Positions 46,250-56,878 of a DNA stretch of 64,000 nucleotides are shown here, one piece after another. Made by a program: the position numbers and the translations under genes. The stretch's first letter is position 1, and the number at the start of each line of letters is the position of its first letter. Source of the stretch: Microvelia longipes (taxonomy: Eukaryota > Arthropoda > Insecta > Hemiptera > Veliidae); NCBI GenBank assembly GCA_018340805.1, contig JACMZG010001913.1, forward strand, positions 6,028,209-6,092,208, written 5' to 3'. The notes under the pieces were generated by a model, which made no database searches, had not been told where the DNA came from, and worked only from the letters and a program-made list of their open reading frames with translations.

Positions 46250-47196
46250 ATCCCATATGAATATTACATGCATATTGGCTGCATTTTTATTTATTTTCTT
46301 AGGACTCTAGGAATTTGATATATTTATTAATAAAATACAAATTCACAATACAAAAAAAATTAAGTATTTTCAATTCTAAAGTTGTTCCGTATTTTACATA
46401 TATTTCCTATTTCCTTTTTTGGTAAATCACAGCTATGTAAAATTCTGTTCATGAATTCTTCTTATCAGTTTTATCAAAACCCATTTCAGCAGTTTATTTA
46501 TCGTAATAGTATTTTAAAATGAAGGGCTTTCAGCGTCTCAGGATGAGTTTCCAAGATTTCAGTTTATATTTTGCCAGATATTAATATAGTCATACTTACA
46601 TTCCTTGAAAGGGATAGGGAACTAAATAAAGAGAAAATAGAAAATACTAATAATAATATTGTAGATAATTATATAAGTAATAAAGTTATAGATAATTAGA
46701 TAAATTTAGGAAGTCTATAAGTATACTCTTATACTTTCTCTTTTTTTTTTTTTTTTCCTATTATTATTATTTTATTTTATTTTTGTTTGTGTAATGTGTG
46801 TAATGTATGCGAGTGAGTGTATTGTGTGTCTATTATCATCGTAGGTCTATAATGTATACTCGTATGCCTGAGAGTTGGAACGTAGTACAAAATCAGTCTA
46901 TTGGTGAAGTTGCGCTATCCGAAAAATAATTATTTTTATGACGTCATTAACCCGCAATAATGACTCACAAAATTTAAAAAAATCATGAAACGTGGAAAAA
47001 TGTTGCAATCAATTTGACATTTTGCACGCATGGATAAGAATAATACATGTGCTAAGTTCCATCTCATTATCGGCATTAGTTCAAATTTATCAAATGACTT
47101 AATTATCGTTGTTTTTTTAATTTTATGACATCGGTTTTAGATTTTTTTGAAAACACTATACTTTTCCGATATACCTTAGGTATAAATGAGGAAAAG
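46076..47196. mobile_element. family A-related element with head sequence at both ends
   Basis: The left end ACTTTTCCTCAAATATAAAG and the right end (minus: ACTTTTCCTCATTTATACCT) are inverted copies of the family A head, giving terminal inverted repeats of about 45 bp. The interior follows family A order through TGACGTCATTAACCCGCAAT and CATCTCATTATCGGCATTAG. It is split by a retro-insertion starting at a poly-T tract. Confidence 0.75.
46194..46790 (-). mobile_element. retro-insertion with poly-A tail (minus strand)
   Basis: A run of about 53 T residues (46194-46247) is the poly-A tail of a minus-strand copy. AATAAATAAAAATG on the minus strand just precedes it. GTTTGTGT occurs before the tract (46186-46193) and again at about 46784-46791, a plausible target-site duplication. 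About 540 bases are inserted. I do not recognise the source; it could be a LINE 3' end, a SINE or a processed transcript. Confidence 0.6.
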
Positions 47197-47499
47197 TAAA
47201 AATATATATTTATTGAAAAATTTAAGGAGTTGTGTCTTCGGGCAAAGAGGTATTGGAAAAGCACAAATAGTAAGAAGATAAAAAATAGTGAAACCAGAAA
47301 TAGTAGGAAGATGAGATATTTAAAGGATGGACGGAAGAAAAATAACTGAAAAATACAGTTTGTTTATTTATTTATTTATAAAACCTTATAAATTATAATT
47401 ATTATCTTTTATTTTTAAATATATTTTATTTTATTTTATTTTTATTTCTATCTAAATAATTTATAAATTACCAATAAAAAATAAAATAATATTCTTATA

Positions 47500-47645
47500 A
47501 AGAAGAGAATATAGAGAGAAAAGTGGTGTAGATTTCCCTGTCGCGGCGCAGGTCTTTTTCAAGACCTCATGCGAGAGGTACTTTATAATGAATACATAAT
47601 TATTGTAAAATATGTAATTTTAAAATAAAGATATTAAAAAAAAAA
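47500..47645 (+). mobile_element. 3' end of a polyadenylated retro-copy
   Basis: A GC-richer stretch (CCCTGTCGCGGCGCAGG, then CAAGACCTCATGCGAGAGGT) is followed by TAAAATAAAGATATT and an A-rich tail at 47635-47645. The layout fits the 3' end of a LINE or processed transcript, but no protein is encoded. Confidence 0.45.
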
Positions 47646-48440
47646 GAACTGATGTTATCATTAGAGTCCCCCTTTTACAAAAAAGTATATTTTTTAAGTT
47701 TGTATTAAGTTAATTTTTTTTGTAAATAAACGTTATTTATTTTATATAGTTCAACACGAGTGATAATTACTTCGGTTTGGAATCTATGAAAATGTATATG
47801 GATGATATTTCTAGACTACCCTATAAAATATTATAAACGAGATTGAAAAACAACTGATAAACAGAGTAGATCCTAGCCTAAGGGGAGATATTTGACCGAC
47901 TTAGACAGAGAGTGTGATTTGACTCTACCACGGGGGGGGGGGGGGTCATTCCAGCCTAGCTAGGGCCTCCAAAACAAACCCTACAAGGCCCGGTCTTTAG
48001 TCTGCATTTAGCCAGGGTCAGATAAATGATTATCTTTGCTCTGCTATTCTGTAACAGAGTTATAACAACACTTCTTAGTTATAGTTTTTACTGTCAAATT
48101 TTAATAAAATATTTCTTGATATTTAGTTGGTAGTTTTAAATATTAAAATATAATAAGAACATATCTTGATAATAGTTTTTACTCACAAACTATAATGACA
48201 ACACAACTTGTTTATAACTTTCTTACTCGAATTTATCTCCTGTAAAAGAAGGTTATAGCATTTAAATAGCACTCTTATCAAATGAAATAGGAGGAAAATT
48301 GCGTCTAAAGCGCTCCATAATCTCCTGTAATAGAAGTTAAGTAGCATTTTAATATGAAGATTTAGGTCTTCCGGTGGTGACCGCGTCAATGTAGATGACG
48401 AATCCGACGTTTTGCTTCCACTGTGGGAGGCATCTTGAGG
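47646..48440. other. intergenic sequence with a G tract
   Basis: A 13-14-base G run at 47931-47944 sits in GC-richer sequence (47870-48010). The end (48365-48440) is a minus-strand relative of the hammerhead-like terminus at 25230-25330, with a mutated core. No gene was seen. Confidence 0.45.
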
Positions 48441-48444
48441 GATG

Positions 48445-48585
48445 TAGGACTATCTGAGGACGAGCTAAACGAGTCCAAAGACGTGTTGCAGTATACATTT
48501 AACGACTCGTACATTCTCAGGACGAGCGAAGCGAGCCCGAAGCAGGGAGGATGAGCGTAGCGAATCCGATGTGACGAGGAAAAAA
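48445..48585 (+). mobile_element. family A repeat, 3' hairpin zone
   Basis: Three hairpin modules occur in order: GGACGAGCTAAACGAGTCC (48458-48476), GGACGAGCGAAGCGAGCCC (48520-48538) and GGATGAGCGTAGCGAATCC (48549-48567). A GACGAGGAAAAA end follows. Confidence 0.85.
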
Positions 48586-49035
48586 TTAAAAGATTTAACG
48601 TCAAAAAATATAACTTTTCTCCCATCTCCCCTTCACGCTAATTATAGTTTTATAGTACAATTAAATACTGTAACAAATATAGCAACTTAATACACAATTA
48701 TAGTGAATGCGAATAAATTTTATTATATTTCAGTTCCTTATGTTACTTAGACGTAATTTCTTTTCAATGCTTTTATTCAATAGAGATATTTATAAATTTT
48801 CTCTTTTCATATTTTTCCTATTACATTACAAAAATACATAAAAAGAAAACACAATAAAGCTTAGGAGGAAGTATATTATAAATATTTACTCAAAAAAAAA
48901 AATCAAATCAAATTATACCCTAAATTGGTTTTTATTGAACTGAAATATCTCATACAAATAATCTGCTTTTAAACGTTATTAAAAGAGGGGCGGTTGCTAA
49001 ATAGAGGTAGACCGGGGGGCTTTGGGTGAATAGGA
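48586..49035. other. AT-rich intergenic sequence, no gene seen
   Basis: No coding region or repeat recognised. Confidence 0.4.
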
Positions 49036-49039
49036 GGGG

Positions 49040-49125
49040 AGAATTGATAGAAATCGAAGTAATTGATGGTGTTCCTCAGTGTATGCCTGTTGGACCTAAT
49101 TTATTTGTATAATCTTTATACATGA
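49040..49125 (+). pseudogene. reverse-transcriptase relic (short)
   Basis: The frame from 49053 reads EVIDGVPQCMPVGPNLFV and, past a stop, SLYMN. The GVPQ-x-x-x-x-GP-LF motif is the hallmark of non-LTR and related reverse transcriptases just before the catalytic YxDD block. Only about 25 codons remain. Confidence 0.5.
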
Positions 49126-49209
49126 ATCTTTCATATTATTATTACTATACGTATATCTATGTACGTATCTTTTTACAATTTAAAACTTTTATTTAAACAT
49201 TCAAAATTA

Positions 49210-49932
49210 ATTTATTTTTTTTGAAGTAGTACGTAATTGAGCGCTTTATTGGACCGATTTTAGGATGAGAAGCCAATCATTATTTTTATAGGGTTAATTT
49301 AGTACTTTTTCACCTCCGAGGACAATAATGAATGTAATAAAAACTCATAGGACGTAAAAGTAATTTCATATATTGGCCGCCATTACTGTAATGTAGCGTG
49401 TTCAAAAACAAATCTATGAAAAACCTTCAATGAGGTTTTTTCTTTAAAAACGTTTCATTATTTAGCGAATTTCCTTTAGGAAAAATTGTTTTTAAATAAA
49501 TTTCCTTTATTTTATAAAGTACATAATACATAATTAAATATGGCATAAAGGATTGAGTGCCACACTAGAGGATTGCAAAATTTTGTTTCTGTTTTTGTTT
49601 GTAGGCTAATTTTTTTTTTCCGTTTTTAAAGGGGTTCTAATTGGACAATTTTTGTTGTTTATTTGTAAAGCTTTTACATTTTGGAGTAAAAGTGTGAAGC
49701 TATAGATGAATTCAATGACGACGATAATATGGAGTTAATTGGACGTTTGTTTTTTTTCAATTAGTATATAAGCGCAGTTTAAATTTAATTGAGTGCTACC
49801 TCAAAAAAAAGTGTATGCCATCCGGCTGAGAATGTCTTTATGTCTTGGCAATTTTTCCGATTCGCTCGCTCGTCGGTAAATCTAATTGCCCGTGATATAA
49901 AGACACACTTCTCAGCCTTATGGCATAAATAA
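49210..49932 (+). mobile_element. family D MITE with a long terminal hairpin, copy 2
   Basis: Starts AAGTAGTACGTAATTGAGCG and follows copy 1 throughout, including the MDEFNDDDNMELIG-like stretch (its start codon is now ATA) and GAGTGCTACCTC. The terminal hairpin is at 49811-49928. It carries an extra insertion at about 49462-49575 that begins with a family B scrap (TAGCGAATTTCCTTTAGG). Confidence 0.7.
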
Positions 49933-50290
49933 CTATTTTATGTGTAGTTTTACTATCCTGAAAATATTTTTAATGTTGCTTTAATAGTTGATTTATTAAA
50001 ATCGGAGCTATAAGGTTTTTTACCTGTGTTTACATAGAATGACTCGGTTAGAATGTTGATCAACTAATCTGAAAAGGGAAGGTCAAACAGAAAGTAAGGT
50101 CCAAGTAAAGGTCTAATGTTTTATCAATTTACGTCTCCAGAGTGCCATATCAAATTATATTAAATGGCTAATTATTATTTCTTTTATGACCATGATATAC
50201 ATGAATATTATTTGTGTTACATGGACATAATGTAATATGCGGAGTCCATACTCACGATTATCTGTACTTTTTCCCGGTTTTTTCCAGTTA
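49933..50290. other. intergenic sequence, no gene seen
   Basis: No coding region or repeat recognised. Confidence 0.4.
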
Positions 50291-50294
50291 CTTT

Positions 50295-50425
50295 GATCCG
50301 GGGAAAAGGATTATTCTGACCTGGATCAATTGAGGGGATTGTACAATAGACTTCTAGTCGCAGTGCAAATGGGGTCTATCCTCGACTCCAACCCCAATCT
50401 TTAATAATAATAATAATATAAATAA
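50295..50425 (+). mobile_element. LINE 3' tail with TAA repeat
   Basis: CCGGGGAAAAGGATTATTCT through ATCCTCGACTCCAACCCCAA matches the ends of 24298-24930 and 42446-42835. It finishes in an (ATA)n tract and is severely 5'-truncated. Confidence 0.85.
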
Positions 50426-50427
50426 AA

Positions 50428-50650
50428 ACAGGTTAATTACACAAAAGTCCTTTATTGTTTAATATATTATAATAACTAAGCTTTCGACTAAAAATTAGTC
50501 ATCATCAGGTTTAACAAATATAAATAATATAAAAATATTTTATATTTTTTAAACTCTGATGATGACTAATTTTTAGTCGAAAGCTTAAGTTATTATAATA
50601 TATTAAACAATAAAGACTTTTGTGTAATTAACCTGTTTTTATTTATATTT
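50428..50650. mobile_element. palindromic element with paired hammerhead-like cores
   Basis: Arms of about 90 bp (AAACAGGTTAATTACACAAA on the left, returning at TTTGTGTAATTAACCTGTTT) flank an AT-rich centre. Each arm, read outward from the centre, carries CTGATGA (minus 50508-50502; plus 50556-50562), a perfect 6-bp helix II GACUAA/UUAGUC, GAAA, the palindrome AGCU and U before the expected cleavage. GUU downstream pairs with AAC upstream as the start of helix I. Confidence 0.6.
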
Positions 50651-50756
50651 TTTTATAAGTCCCAAAAAAAAAACTTTTTAATAAAATAATGATTTAATTA
50701 TATTTTTGAGATTTAAAATAAATCTAATGATTTTAATTTAATGAGATTTAATAGTG

Positions 50757-51092
50757 ATTTAGGCCCGTATTCAAAGATATTTTCCTTACCTAAACCTAAC
50801 ATTTTTCCTTAAGGGCTCCTTAAGGAACCCTTAAGGCTTCCTTAAGAAGAACTAACATTTTCCTTACCTAAACTGTAAACCTAACATTTTTCCTTAAGGG
50901 CTCCTTAAGGAACCCTTAAGGCTTCCTTAAGAAGAACTAACATTTTCCTTACCTAAACTGTAAACCTAACATTTTCTTAAGGGCCTCCTTAGGAACCCTT
51001 AAGGCTTCCTTAAGAAGGCTCCTTAAGGAGGAAAATGTTAGGTTTAGGTAAAGAAAATGTTAGGAAAACGTGTTTGAATACAGGCCTAAATC
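50757..51092. mobile_element. CTTAAG-rich MITE with internal tandem copies
   Basis: The ends GATTTAGGCCCGTATTCAAA and TTTGAATACAGGCCTAAATC are inverted repeats. Inside, a unit of about 80 bp (CCTAACATTTTTCCTTAAGG, then CTCCTTAAGGAACCCTTAAG and CTTCCTTAAGAAG) is tandemly repeated three times. A shorter copy is at 55088-55228. Confidence 0.8.
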
Positions 51093-52625
51093 TCGATTAA
51101 ATCATTCTTAAAACTTTAAACAAGTGTTATTTATGATATATAATATTATATATAAGTGTTTAATATAAGTGCACATTTGTGTAATAGTACGTCAAAAACG
51201 AAAATTCACTGATTGTAATACTATCATTATAAGAGACAACACAAAGAAACAATAAAAAACAATAGATAAAAGAAGTATCAAAACAAAGACTTAAAAAATA
51301 ACATAAAAGAATGAAAGGAAAACAAAAAAGTAAGAATCGAAATAAGGGATAGAGAGAGGGTTTTCTTATTATACGGGTGCCTTTCTTCTAGGATGGAACA
51401 ACCTGTTATAGTGTTATACGTGAAACACTGTCGAAATATATGTATGTACGAATATAACTAGTTCTGGACATTAAAATTGACACATATATGATAGGGATTT
51501 TATGACTGAAGTGTTCTGTAAAGCCATTATTTTGGTATTTATGGTATATTTTTTCAGTAAATGTTTGTTTTATTGATATAATGTATAGAGAGATTAGTTT
51601 AGTTGAGGTTGGTGTGTGAAGGTTGCAAGCCTGTCCATGCTTTCTAGAGGTTAGCTCTCTTCTGCCCCACCAGAGATTCTTTCTAGTGGGGAACTCTCTA
51701 GAGGCTCTCTTATGCCCCAACGGGAAAAAACAATGTTTAACTCCGACAACTGATCTTCGTTACACGAGGATTTATACCGGGCTTTCTGTATCCGTCTTTT
51801 GTTTCAGAAAAGAAAAGCTATCGTAAAGCATGATTATGTGGTGTACTTTGAGTTTTTTTTTAAAAAGTTTTTCCAACATCGAATTTAAGTTTATCATTTC
51901 TTGCAAGGTACGTGATAAGAAACTTACTAAATAAATAAAAAGCTTATAACTGGCCCCATTTCACAAAAGTACAAGTCTGTATACTACAAGTTTTAATAAT
52001 TGTAAGAAAATTTGTTTCACTAATGTACAAGTGTAGACTAGAAATTATTAGTGATTTTAATACAATTTTATTTTTTACACAAGTAGGTTACAAGTTTTTT
52101 TTCTTAAATCTCCTAGGAAACGAGCATATTTGTGTCAAACACCAATCAAATTAGATTATCTCCCCCACAAATCTTACAAACTATTGTACAAAACAACTTG
52201 TAACTACAAGTGTCAAAATTAAGCGTTTCACGAATATCATTATAATTTATTGTAACCCACAAGAGGGAATTTGTTATACACTTTTTGGTTTCATTTTTTT
52301 GAAATATTCTCTACCTAAATTTTAAATATAATTAGTTCGGCAAAAGTTCTAAAAATAAATCATATTATATTATTTCGATGGGCAACCAAAAAATCAATAA
52401 AGGAATAATTCCGTACAAAATAAGCGTTTTTTTTAAAGATCGATCGTTAAGAAATAAAAAATAGTGAAACTACTAAATTTATTTCTTTAAAACTTTTTAT
52501 ATCCAATTTCTTGTAATAGAAATATTAAACTTATTTGAATAAGTTTTGAAACAAGATAATGTTCAACATTAAGCAACCTTACTTTATGAAATAAATTTTA
52601 TAAGGTTTCAAAGATTTAATTTAAT
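51093..52625. other. intergenic sequence with one duplicated segment
   Basis: 51428-51570 recurs at 52718-52852. A 67-codon open stretch (51623-51826) over GC-richer sequence shows no family resemblance. The rest is AT-rich, with no gene seen. Confidence 0.4.
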
Positions 52626-52626
52626 T

Positions 52627-52861
52627 ATATAATATATATATATATATATATAATAATATATTATATATATATATATATATTATAATATATATAGCCCTCG
52701 CGAATGTTTTTTACTGTCGAAATATGTACGAATATAACTAGTTCTGGACATTAAAATTAACACATATATGATAGGGATTTATGACTGAAGTGTTTCTGTA
52801 AAGCCATTATTTGTATTTGTGGTATATTTTTTTCAGTAAATGTTTGTTTCACATTAATATA

Positions 52862-52927
<66 letters not shown>

Positions 52928-52930
52928 CCT
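52627..52930. repeat. two TA arrays bracketing a duplicated 135-bp segment
   Basis: TA tracts at 52627-52692 and 52855-52926 flank a copy of 51428-51570 (GTACGAATATAACTAGTTCT and onward). The words AGCCCTCGCGAATG and AGCCTCGCGGAAATG follow the two tracts. Confidence 0.8.
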
Positions 52931-53280
52931 CGCGGAAATGATTTTTTATTAGAGACCTTTAAAAATGGACTTTGGTTACACTCCCAGGTGCTCACCACTC
53001 ATTCCATTAGCTATTTGTTTTAAAGAAAATTCGCTGAAAGGGATGCTAAAGTCATTATGGATGGTGAATTTGTGTCATTGGATGCAGATGATTTAATTTA
53101 ATCAATTTGTTTTAATTTATTTAAGGATTTAACATGACCGATATCATAAATTTATCTATACATTATTTTATTTGGTTTATCATCCTTATCGCTTCTACTT
53201 ATTTTACTACCCCCCCCCCCCCTTCTTCTAAAAGAGGTAATAAAAATAAAATCATAATAAAAAATAAACAACAGTCTCTC

Positions 53281-53462
53281 CACTAAATGTAAAATTTATT
53301 TACAGAGCCGGGCTTTCAACTGTAAACAGCCATCATCAGTGCCTACAAACAATGTAAAGATAAAAAAAATATGTTTGTTAATGTTCGTAGGCAGCTGATG
53401 ATGGCTGTTTAATTGAAAGCCGACTCTGTAATAAATTTTACATTTAGTGGAAGGACTGTTGT
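53281..53462. mobile_element. inverted pair of hammerhead-like termini
   Basis: ACTAAATGTAAAATTTATT at the left returns as AATAAATTTTACATTTAGTG at the right. Each arm, read outward from the centre, contains CTGATGA (minus 53339-53333; plus 53395-53401), helix II GGCUG/CAGUU on UUUA (intact on the minus copy), GAAA (minus 53317-53314; plus 53415-53418) and a short GCC-GGC or GCC-GAC helix III. A C then precedes UGUAA. It is the same family as 36812-36890. Confidence 0.6.
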
Positions 53463-53527
53463 TTATATTAATTATTTACTTCACAGTTCAGCGTTTTATT
53501 GATTAAATCATTATAAAACTATAATAC

Positions 53528-53692
53528 GGCACATGGGTAAAGTCAGTTGACAGCGTGGAAAAAAAATACAAGGGAGCTAAAAAGGTTAGTTCTGGATGTT
53601 AAACCACACCCTCGATTTGAAATCAGGCCAATTTTATTGATTCCTCAACACTATTTTCCCGCGCTGTCAACACTACTTTAGCCGTGTGTCTT
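53528..53692. mobile_element. small MITE with ~34-bp inverted ends
   Basis: GGCACATGGGTAAAGTCAGT plus TGACAGCGTGG on the left matches the reverse complement of CCGCGCTGTCAACACTACTT plus TAGCCGTGTG on the right. Confidence 0.7.
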
Positions 53693-54034
53693 ACTTTAAA
53701 ACAATAGAGCAAATATAGAAAGCCGATTATATTTTGATTAAAATATGAAGATGTTGCCTAAATCCGTTTAAGGTAGTTTCCTGGAAGAATTTGTGGTGTT
53801 TATTTGATGTTTGGAGTGGAGTTCCATCGTTAGAAGGATTCTAAAACAATTACAAAATCAAAAATAATAAGTGTTTTATAATTAATAAAAAAATACTATT
53901 ATAACAGACAATAGGCATTTTAAACAGATGAGTTTTCACCATTTACATTTTAGGACCGTTTTGAAAATTAGAAAAGCTTATTGCTGCCAACAACTTTTTA
54001 CTAATGTTACTTTGCCTGAACAATGAAAAACTAA

Positions 54035-54870
54035 AATTTATAATATTGAAAAGGAGACAAAATATGCTGAATATTTTGAAAAAGGAAACAAAATATGCTG
54101 AATATTTTGAAAAAAGAGACAACATATGCTGAATATTTTAAAAAAGGAAACAAAATATGCTGAATATTTTGAAAAAGATGACAAAATATGCTGAATATTT
54201 TGGAAAAGGAGACATAATATGCTAAATATTTTGAGAAAGGAGACAAAATCTGCTGAATATCATGAAATATTTGAGAAAGGACAAAATATGCTGAATATTT
54301 TGAAAAGGAGAACAAAATATGCTGAATATTTTGCAAGGAGCTGAATTTTGGAAAAACAAAATATGCTGAATATTTTGAAAAGGAGACATAATATGCTAAA
54401 TATTTTGAGAAAGGAGACAAAATATGCTGAATATTTTGAAAAAGGAGACATAATATGCTAAATATTTTGAGAAAGGAGACAAAATATGCTGAATATTTTG
54501 AAAAAGGAGACAAAATATGCTGAATATTTTGGAAAAGGAAACAAAATATGCTGGATATTTTGAAAAAGGAGACAAAATATGCTGAATATTTTTAAAAAAG
54601 GAGACATATATATGCTAAATATTTTGAGAAAGGAGACAAAATAATGCTGAATATTTTGAAAAGGAAACAAAATATGCTGAATATTTTGCCAAAGAAGACA
54701 AAATATGCTGAATATTTTGGATTTTGAAACTGAAATATTTTGAAAGGAGACAAAATATAGCTGAATATTTTTGAGAAAGGAGACAAAATATGCTGAATAT
54801 TTTGAAAAAGGGGACAAAATATGCTGAATATTTTGAAAAAGGAGACAAAATATGCTGAATATTTTGCCAA
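54035..54870 (-). repeat. 31-bp tandem array
   Basis: About 27 units of AATATTTTGAAAAAGGAGAC and AAAATATGCTG. The minus strand is open over long parts and gives KIFSIF-like peptides in shifting frames. These are satellite artefacts, not a protein. Confidence 0.95.
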
Positions 54871-54956
54871 ATGATCTACCAGATTCAACATCCATAACAA
54901 TATAAGAATAAAAAAAAAATAACAAAATTTTTGGGAATAGGTTGTTTTTTTTATAC

Positions 54957-55302
54957 TTTTCATCATTTATATCGTAGGTATAAGTGAGTATCCGTAAAAA
55001 CTCCGAAACCGGGATGTCACTTGAATTATCCTTTGCTTTTAAGGTCTTCTAAGTGGTTTTCATAAAGTTGTCTGTGTGTGTGTCAAGGATCTTAGGGAAC
55101 CCTTAAGGAGACCTAACATTTTCCTTTCCTAAACCGTAAACCTAACATTTTCCACCTAACAGTGCTCCCATTTAAGGAAAATGTTAGGTTTAGGTAAGGA
55201 AAATATTTTTGAATACGGGCCTTAAAAATTGATTTTTGTTTCAACTCTCTAGTATAAAAACACTGAGAGCTACGATGATGACACACACACCATAGATACA
55301 CA
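54957..55302. mobile_element. family A repeat pieces split by a CTTAAG MITE
   Basis: A plus-strand head (54957-55087) is followed by a copy of the CTTAAG-rich MITE (55088-55228, ending TTTGAATACGGGCCTTAAA) and then a minus-strand family A piece (55229-55302). The orientation change across the MITE points to a rearrangement. Confidence 0.7.
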
Positions 55303-55401
55303 TTTTTTTTTAATTGATTTATTTCCAACTTTATACATAATTATTATACATACTTAATCTATAATACATAATTTTTATACATAATTAGTTTCTTACATAT
55401 A

Positions 55402-55680
55402 TTCAAGCTTTTGAGGAGGAATAGGTCCTAATATACAAAAAAAAACTAATTTTGCCGAGCTTTCGATATAATTTAATCTTTTTCAAGGCTTAACATATTT
55501 TTAACGGTATTATTTGTCTGTTACTCTAGTTGTTGTCCAAACTAACATGTAACTGTTTTTGTTATTATTTAATATGTTAAGCCTTGAAAAAGATTAAATT
55601 ATATCGAAAGCTCGGCAAAATTAGTTTTTTTGTATTAATTAGGACCTATTCCTCTCAAAGCTTGAATATTTAAATAGAGG
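55402..55680. mobile_element. palindromic element with a degenerate hammerhead-like core
   Basis: Arms of about 90-95 bp: TATTCAAGCTTTTGAGGAGG, TAGGTCCTAATA and TTTTGCCGAGCTTTCGATAT on the left, with the inverse on the right. AGCCTTGAAAAAGATTAAAT and TATATCGAAAGCTCGGC hold the position of the core, but CUGANGA is lost. Confidence 0.7.
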
Positions 55681-55869
55681 TCCCTATAAAAAGTTTTTGT
55701 TTTCTTACATATGTATTAAACATGCCACTTCTTCAGATTAGATGATCCCTTCTCTTAATACTTATAATTCGCCTCTAATAAATTAAATAGTAAATGGATC
55801 CAAAGAAAAATAAAGGCAAAACATACAGGCAAGAACTTTGTATAAACCACCAAGGAGGCTTTAAAAACA

Positions 55870-55965
55870 ACCAAACCGATAATTCCAGCCACTTACCAGT
55901 TTCGTATTTTTTGCAAAGACAATACTTTTGCTGTATATTGACGGTATAAACGAGCAAAAGCAAAA
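55870..55965 (-). mobile_element. family A repeat, head fragment
   Basis: The minus strand shows a TTTATACCGTCAATATACAG-like head and CGAAACTGGTAAGTGGCTGG. Confidence 0.6.
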
Positions 55966-56044
55966 ATGTTATGGAAAGGATCCGAATTAACATTAGTTTA
56001 ATTTAAAAAGGTTAAATTAGTAATCTAATCAGAGTCAATACGAT

Positions 56045-56878
56045 TACTGCCAGAGAGACTAATACTTAGAGGGAGGATACAACAGCTCTTATCATTCCTT
56101 GGGTAGCTAGGTGCCGTAACTGTACATTGGTGACAAAGAGACTAATACTTAGAGGGAGGATACACAGCTCTTATCATTCCTTGGGTAGCTAGGTGCCGTA
56201 ACTGTACATTGGTGGCAAGAGACTAATACTTAGAGGGAGGATACACAGCTCTATCATTCCTTGGGTAGCTAGGTGCCGTAACTGTACATTGGTGGCAAGA
56301 GAAACTAATACTTAGAGGAGGATACAACAGCTTTTATCATTCCTTGGGTAGCTAGGTGCCGTAACTGTACATTGGTGACAAAGAGGCTAATACTTAGAGG
56401 GAGGATACAACAGCTCTTATCATTCCTTGGGTAGCTAGGTGCCCGTAACTGTACATTGGTGACAAAGAGACTAATACCTTAGAGGGAGGATACAACAGCT
56501 CTTATCTTCCTTGGGTAGCTAGGTGCCGTAACTGTACATTGGTGACAAAGAGCTAATACTTAGAGGGAGGATACAACAGCTTTTATCATTCCTTGGGTAG
56601 CTAGGTACCGTAACTGTTCATTGGTGACAAGAGAATAATACTTAGAGGGAGGATACACAGCTCTTATCTTTCCTTGGGTAGCTAGGTGCCGTAACTGTAC
56701 ATTGGTGACAAAGAGACTAATACTTAGAGGGATGATACAACAGTTCTTATCATTCCTTGGGTAGCTAGGTGCCATAACTGTACATTGGTGACAAAGAGAC
56801 TAATTCTTAGAGGGAGGATACAACAGCTTTTATCATTCTTTGAGTAGCTTGGAGCCATAATTGTACAATGGTGACGAT
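56045..56878 (+). repeat. 83-bp tandem array
   Basis: Ten units of about 83 bp containing GACTAATACTTAGAGGGAGG, ATTCCTTGGGTAGCTAGGTG and CCGTAACTGTACATTGGTGA. Homogeneity is high in the middle and falls in the last unit. Confidence 0.97.

Noticed and set aside
46113..46310. 65-codon open frame with a poly-Phe run
   Set aside because: It reads through a 53-T tract that is better explained as the poly-A tail of a minus-strand retro-insertion.
50757..51092. Telomere-like CCTAA repeats
   Set aside because: CCTAAC appears only once per 80-bp unit within a MITE, not as a short tandem telomeric motif.
54031..54966. Five overlapping minus-strand open frames up to 160 codons with KIFSIF/SKYSAY repeats
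   Set aside because: They translate a 31-bp satellite through all three frames. No start context, splice sites or non-repeat domain supports a protein.
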